A DNA stretch of 8,802 nt from Thermoanaerobaculia bacterium (GTDB taxonomy: Bacteria > Acidobacteriota > Thermoanaerobaculia > Multivoradales > UBA5704): NCBI GenBank assembly GCA_025937035.1, contig JAICSG010000123.1, forward strand, positions 1 through 8,802. Reading direction: 5' to 3'. This document shows, one piece after another, positions 5,577-8,802 of this stretch. The notes below the pieces were generated by a model. The model was not told the DNA's origin and searched no databases. It saw only the letters and a program-made list of their open reading frames with translations. The translations under genes were made by a program, and so were the position numbers. Positions within the stretch are counted from its first letter, which is position 1; every line of letters starts with the position of its first letter.

Positions 5577-6945
5577 AGAGCCCCACCCCCGACCGCCGGA
5601 TCAGCTCCCCGAGGCACCGCTCGGACTCCCGGTAGATCTCTTCGAGATTCAACCGGGTGAGCCGCCCCTCCTCGACCTCCAGCCGGCCGCCCACCAGGAC
5701 GTGGCGGACTACCGCCCGCGAGGCTCCGAAGGCCACGAGGTCGTGCGGATCGGCCTGGGGCGCGGCCCAGAGCTCGGGCCGGTCCGACGCCAGGACGGCC
5801 AGATCGGCGTGCTTGCCGGGCTCGATCGTCCCCACCTCGTTTTGCAGGCCCAGGGCGCGGGCCCCCTCGCTGGTGGCGAGGCGCAGGGCGTCCAGGCCGG
5901 AGAAGGCGTCCGGCCCGTGCTTCACCTTCTGGAGGAGCCCCGCCAGCCGGACCTCCGCGAAGTTGTCGAGCTGATTGCTGCACGCGGCGCCGTCGCAGCC
6001 GATGCCGACCGGCACCCCGGCGCGGTGGAAGGCCAGGAGGTCGGCCACGCCCGAGCCGAGCTTCAGGTTCGAGCTGGGGCAGTGGACCACGCTGAAGCGC
6101 CCTCCGCGCACCCGGTCGAGGTGCTCGTGGGTGATCCACACTCCGTGAGCCAGCCGGAGGTCGGTCGCCAGCAGCCCCTGGTCGGCGAAATACTGGACCT
6201 CGTCCCGCCCGCCTTTGAGCTCGCGCACGGCGAGCGTCTCGTCCCGCTGCTCCAGGGCATGGGTATGGACGGGCCAGCCGCGGCGCAGTGACAGCTCGCG
6301 GACCCCCTCCCAGAGCGGATCGGAGCAGGAGAGGATGAAGCGGGGGTTGAGCACGTAGCGCAGCCGGCCCTCCGCCTTGCCCGCGAATTCGTCGCCCAGG
6401 GCCGCGGTCTCGGCGAGGACCTGATCGGTGTCCGGGCGCATCACGGCCGGCATCCCATCGCCGCTGTCCATGAGGCACTGCCCTGCGAAGGCCCGCAGCC
6501 CGGAGTCGGCGATGGCCTGGAGCAGCCCCCGCGCGCCCGGCCCGATGCCGATGTCCTGAATGGTGGTGGTGCCGCCCAGAAGGCATTCCGCCGCGCCGAG
6601 CATGGCGCACCAGTAGGCGCTCTCGTCGTCGTGGGCCGCCTCCAGCGGCCAGATCCGCTCCCGCAGCCACGAGAGCAGCCGCCGCTCCTCCGCCAGACCC
6701 CGGAAGAACGTCTGTCCCAGATGGAGATGCCCCTGGATCAGCCCCGGCAGCACCAGGCACCCCGAGACGTCGAGCACCCGCGCGCCCGCCGGCGGCTCCA
6801 CGTGGCCGATGGACGCGATCCGGCCCTCCCGGATCAGGAGGTCGGCGCCGCGCAGAACGGTCGCCTGGGCGTCCAGGGTGAGGAGGGTGCCGCCGCGGAG
6901 GAGGAGGTCGCTAGCTGTGGTCACGATTTCGGAGAACCGGATCAA
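5575..6945 (-). CDS. Amidohydrolase, MTA/SAH/guanine-deaminase-like
   Basis: A 456-aa cytosolic TIM-barrel enzyme of the ATZ/TRZ/MtaD branch, expected to hydrolyse an exocyclic amine from a purine or similar ring. Visible metal and catalytic set: HLH (H73, H75), HTHALE (H229 metal, E232 proton shuttle), AHGVW (H267) and GCDGA (D318), with GGTTT (124-128), CPSSNLKL (289-296) and the GTIEPGKHADLAVL segment (372-385) that closes the small beta domain. All key residues are present. HTH-x-x-E instead of HLHLAE leaves guanine, 8-oxoguanine or triazine-like substrates possible besides 5'-methylthioadenosine or SAH. The start is probably the TTG at 6945, overlapping the vapC stop by four bases; GTG at 6924 is an alternative. 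Allantoinase nearby supports a purine-catabolic role. Confidence 0.85.
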   Translation of the reverse strand: MIRFSEIVTTASDLLLRGGTLLTLDAQATVLRGADLLIREGRIASIGHVEPPAGARVLDVSGCLVLPGLIQGHLHLGQTFFRGLAEERRLLSWLRERIWPLEAAHDDESAYWCAMLGAAECLLGGTTTIQDIGIGPGARGLLQAIADSGLRAFAGQCLMDSGDGMPAVMRPDTDQVLAETAALGDEFAGKAEGRLRYVLNPRFILSCSDPLWEGVRELSLRRGWPVHTHALEQRDETLAVRELKGGRDEVQYFADQGLLATDLRLAHGVWITHEHLDRVRGGRFSVVHCPSSNLKLGSGVADLLAFHRAGVPVGIGCDGAACSNQLDNFAEVRLAGLLQKVKHGPDAFSGLDALRLATSEGARALGLQNEVGTIEPGKHADLAVLASDRPELWAAPQADPHDLVAFGASRAVVRHVLVGGRLEVEEGRLTRLNLEEIYRESERCLGELIRRSGVGL

Positions 6946-7337
6946 TCAGGACCCTGACCGCGAGCTCGCGCGATCTGAGGGAAGTGAGAGTCGCGATGGA
7001 TGAGCTCCAACTTGTGATGCTCGGCGCAGGCCACAATGAGCACGTCCGTGGCAGGTGCCGTAACTCCCGCTTTACGGCACATCCGCGCCAGCTCGAAGGC
7101 TGCCTCCCAGACGGCGGGAGGAGTAGGGACTTTCTCGATCGTAAGCTCCAGCTCTCGGAGGATGCGATGCTCTTCAGCGCCTTGCGCTCCGTTCCAGAGC
7201 TCCAGGAGGATCAGATCGCAAAGCACGGCACGGCCCTCCCGGGTCGCGGTGCGCACGGAGGCACGGATGTCCGGATCTCCGTTGCGGCGCAACGTCTCGA
7301 TCCAGGCCGAAGTATCCACGAGGATCCGAGCGGCCAA
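6942..7337 (-). CDS. vapC: PIN-domain ribonuclease toxin, VapC family
   Basis: 131 aa, the usual VapC size. The four acidic PIN residues are in place: D8 (ILVDTSAW), E46 (LILLELWNG), D98 (ATDVLIVACA) and D116 (HRDSHF). VapC toxins are Mg-dependent endoribonucleases that cut tRNA or rRNA and are held inactive by VapB. The start reads as TTG at 7337 with GAGGAG eight bases upstream, inside the last codons of vapB; there is a 2-base gap after the antitoxin stop. Its stop TGA overlaps the proposed TTG of the amidohydrolase. All catalytic residues intact, so likely active. Confidence 0.88.
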   Translation of the reverse strand: MAARILVDTSAWIETLRRNGDPDIRASVRTATREGRAVLCDLILLELWNGAQGAEEHRILRELELTIEKVPTPPAVWEAAFELARMCRKAGVTAPATDVLIVACAEHHKLELIHRDSHFPQIARARGQGPD

Positions 7338-7339
7338 CC

Positions 7340-7543
7340 TCAGGTCTCCTCGCGCATCCGGCGAAGCTCCTCCTGAGTCATGAACCCATCGAAGGTCCCG
7401 AACTTTTCCGCCAGAAGCTCCAGACGCCGGCGGCGGTTGAATTCAGCGAGCGCGGTCACTACCGCTTCCCGTTTGCTGCGGGCGCCGGTGAGCTCCATGG
7501 CGTCCTGCAGCTCTTTTTCGGGAATATCTATCGTCGTCTTCAT
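7340..7543 (-). CDS. vapB: VapB-type antitoxin
   Basis: 67 aa. The N-terminal MKTTIDIPEKELQDAMELTG and the KREAVVTALAEFNRRRRLELL segment are the ribbon-helix-helix-like dimerisation and DNA-binding part of the VapB (DUF2191-like) family; the C-terminal third (FGTFDGFMTQEELRRMREE) is the region that usually wraps the PIN toxin. It should neutralise VapC and, with it, repress its own promoter. The ATG at 7543 has AGGA five bases upstream. First gene of the vapB-vapC-amidohydrolase transcript. Its surroundings are less GC-rich (45% and 50% in two 60-base samples, 7501-7620) than the flanking metabolic genes. Confidence 0.88.
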   Translation of the reverse strand: MKTTIDIPEKELQDAMELTGARSKREAVVTALAEFNRRRRLELLAEKFGTFDGFMTQEELRRMREET

Positions 7544-7557
7544 AGAATCCTATTCTA
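7543..7557 (-). promoter_or_regulatory. Candidate VapBC operator over the -10 and start codon
   Basis: TAGAAT-CCT-ATTCTA is a perfect 6-bp dyad with a 3-base centre, covering the first base of the vapB ATG, its AGGA SD and the -10 hexamer. VapBC complexes normally bind such short palindromes to repress their own transcription. Placement is good evidence; binding is inferred. Confidence 0.5.
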
Positions 7558-7580
7558 GCCTCCACGGGAATCTCCAACAA
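7552..7580 (-). promoter_or_regulatory. Candidate vapBC promoter
   Basis: On the minus strand, TTGTTG (7575-7580, three of six consensus) and TAGAAT (7552-7557, five of six) are separated by exactly 17 bases. The -10 ends only eight bases before the ATG, so initiation would give a nearly leaderless mRNA, in which the AGGA could hardly act as an SD. A promoter further upstream would remove that conflict. Confidence 0.4.
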
Positions 7581-7598
7581 GAGTCTGGAGATTCTCCA
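7568..7598. repeat. Overlapping inverted repeats upstream of vapB
   Basis: GAATCTCCA (7568-7576) and TGGAGATTC (7586-7594) are a perfect 9-bp inverted repeat with a 9-base spacer; the right arm also begins a second perfect dyad, TGGAG-ATT-CTCCA (7586-7598). The set overlaps the candidate -35 and may be a second regulator or VapBC binding site. Confidence 0.45.
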
Positions 7599-7636
7599 AG
7601 GCTCGTGTACCAGCATATCAGCCTGTGAATCAGCTT

Positions 7637-7648
7637 GCGATTGATCGC
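7637..7648. promoter_or_regulatory. Short palindrome in the allB leader
   Basis: GCGAT-TG-ATCGC is a perfect 5-bp dyad 30 bases before the allantoinase ATG. Size and place suit a repressor site, but it is short enough to be chance. No clear -35/-10 for allB is visible. Confidence 0.25.
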
Positions 7649-7677
7649 CGGGAGAAAGGCGCATACCCTCCTCAACC

Positions 7678-8802
7678 ATGTCCCCCACCCTCCTCCTGAC
7701 GAGCCGCCGGACCGTGACCCCCGAAGGCGTCCACCCCGCCACGGTCCACGTCCGGGACGGGAAGATCGAGCGCGTCGGTCCCTTCGGCGAAGCCCCCTCC
7801 GGCTGCCCGACGATCGACTGCGGCGAGTCCGTCCTCATGCCGGGGATCGTGGACACGCACGTTCACGTCAACGAGCCGGGGCGGACGGACTGGGAAGGCT
7901 TCGAGACCGCCACCCGGGCGGCGGCGGCCGGCGGGGTCACCACCCTCGTGGACATGCCCCTCAACAGCATCCCCGCCACGACCACGCGGGACGGCCTGCG
8001 CGCCAAGCTCGCCGCGATGGACGGCAAGTGTCAGGTGGACGTGGGGCTCTGGGGTGGGGTGGTGCCGGGCAACGCGAGTGAGATCGGCGGCCTTCTGTCG
8101 GACGGCGTCCTCGGCTTCAAGGCCTTCCTGGCCCCCTCCGGCGTCGAGGAATTCGAGCACGTCGGGGAGCCCGACCTGCGGGTGGCGATGCGGGAGATGG
8201 CCCGGCACAGCGCCGTGCTCCTGGCCCACGCCGAGCTTCCGGGTCCCATCGACGCGGCCCAGGAAGCCTGGAACGGCGGAAGCCCGTCGGAGTACGCCCG
8301 CTATCTGCGCTCTCGTCCCGACGCGGCCGAGGTGGAGGCGGTGGCGCTCCTGATCCGGCTCTGCCGCGAGACGGGGTGCCGCCTCCATGTCGTCCACGTC
8401 GCCTCGGCGGAGGTGCTGCCGCTCCTGAAGCAGGCCCGCGAGGAGGGGCTTCCCGTCACCGCCGAGACCTGCCCGCACTATCTGACCTTCGCCGCCGAGG
8501 AGATTCCCGACGGCGCCGTGGCTTTCGAGTGCGCGCCCCCCATCCGCTCGCGGGCGAACCGGGAGCGGCTCTGGGAAGGGCTCCGCGAGGGGATTCTCGA
8601 CCTCGTGGCCACCGATCACTCGCCCTGCCCACCCGAGATGAAGAAGATCGAGACCGGCGATTTCCGCGAGGCCTGGGGCGGCATCTCGTCGCTTCAGATC
8701 GCCCTGCCGGCGGTCTGGACGGGAGCCCGGGAGCGCGGCTTCACGGTGGCCGATCTCGCCCGATGGATGTGCGCCGCGCCGGCCCGGCTGGCGGGGCTGG
8801 AG
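7678..8802 (+). CDS. allB: Allantoinase (3' end outside window)
   Basis: 375 residues of an expected about 450, reading to the window end without a stop. It hydrolyses the hydantoin ring of allantoin to allantoate, the second step of ureide breakdown after urate oxidation. The binuclear metal set is complete: HVH (H61, H63), the carboxylated lysine K148 in GFKAFLA, H184 (LLAHAE), H240 (VVHVAS) and D313 (ATDHSPCPPEMK). PGRTDWEGFETATRAAAAGG (67-86), DMPLNSIPATT and WGGISSLQ separate allantoinase from dihydroorotase and dihydropyrimidinase. ATG 7678 is the only good start: an in-frame TGA lies at 7642. The SD is poor: GGAGAAAGG ends 18 bases before the ATG. Divergent from vapB with 134 bases between. 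Confidence 0.92.
   Translation, partial: MSPTLLLTSRRTVTPEGVHPATVHVRDGKIERVGPFGEAPSGCPTIDCGESVLMPGIVDTHVHVNEPGRTDWEGFETATRAAAAGGVTTLVDMPLNSIPATTTRDGLRAKLAAMDGKCQVDVGLWGGVVPGNASEIGGLLSDGVLGFKAFLAPSGVEEFEHVGEPDLRVAMREMARHSAVLLAHAELPGPIDAAQEAWNGGSPSEYARYLRSRPDAAEVEAVALLIRLCRETGCRLHVVHVASAEVLPLLKQAREEGLPVTAETCPHYLTFAAEEIPDGAVAFECAPPIRSRANRERLWEGLREGILDLVATDHSPCPPEMKKIETGDFREAWGGISSLQIALPAVWTGARERGFTVADLARWMCAAPARLAGLE

Noticed and set aside
5567..6760. 397-codon out-of-frame reading within the amidohydrolase gene, same strand
   Set aside because: Ala/Gly/Arg/Pro-rich shadow frame; the deaminase frame has intact catalytic residues over its full length, so no frameshift.
7672..8619. 315-codon open frame antisense to allantoinase
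   Set aside because: The allantoinase frame keeps every metal ligand; the antisense product is compositionally biased and matches nothing.

Overview
GC-rich bacterial chromosomal DNA (hand-counted 60-base samples inside the metabolic genes reach 72-78% GC). Nothing fixes the taxon. The HTH-TPR regulator, the small helical protein beside it and the overall style recall Acidobacteriota (Thermoanaerobaculia-like lineages), which is a guess from memory. I see no rRNA, tRNA, CRISPR array, insertion sequence or phage gene.

Left block (1-2850). The 3' end of a small + strand ORF (ends at 161) converges on a 484-aa minus-strand regulator with an N-terminal XRE helix-turn-helix and a long C-terminal TPR-like array. 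The regulator diverges from an 86-aa helical protein of unknown function (1885-2145). That protein converges, 3 bases apart, on a minus-strand pair: a four-helix membrane protein of the isoprenylcysteine methyltransferase-like family and, 11 bases after it, a 76-aa protein that weakly recalls FlbD.

Middle block (2850-5577). A metallo-beta-lactamase-fold hydrolase (minus), resembling the CpdA/Rv1339-type phosphodiesterase group, is divergent from a LasC/PHBH-like FAD-dependent oxidoreductase (plus). A nested set of palindromes lies between them. Downstream of the oxidoreductase is a striking array: the heptamer CACGGAC four times at exactly 10-bp steps, then its reverse complement on the same 10-bp step, forming a large imperfect hairpin.

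Right block (5575-8802). A minus-strand operon reads vapB (antitoxin), vapC (PIN toxin), then an amidohydrolase of the MTA/SAH/guanine-deaminase type, with a 2-base gap and then a 4-base overlap. Both downstream genes appear to use TTG starts. The toxin-antitoxin (TA) promoter region is AT-richer than its flanks and carries palindromes suited to autoregulation. Divergent from it is allantoinase (allB), cut by the window end. A cyclic amidine/purine deaminase next to allantoinase suggests purine or ureide catabolism, with a TA pair at the head of the deaminase transcript.

The best candidate for something undescribed is the left edge: an HTH-TPR regulator (the architecture of RRNPP peptide-sensing regulators) next to a small Cys/Gly/Asp-rich ORF tail, with a sharp GC drop across the regulator's sensor half. 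All three convergent gene junctions carry a hairpin at or overlapping a stop codon, none with a U-tract.
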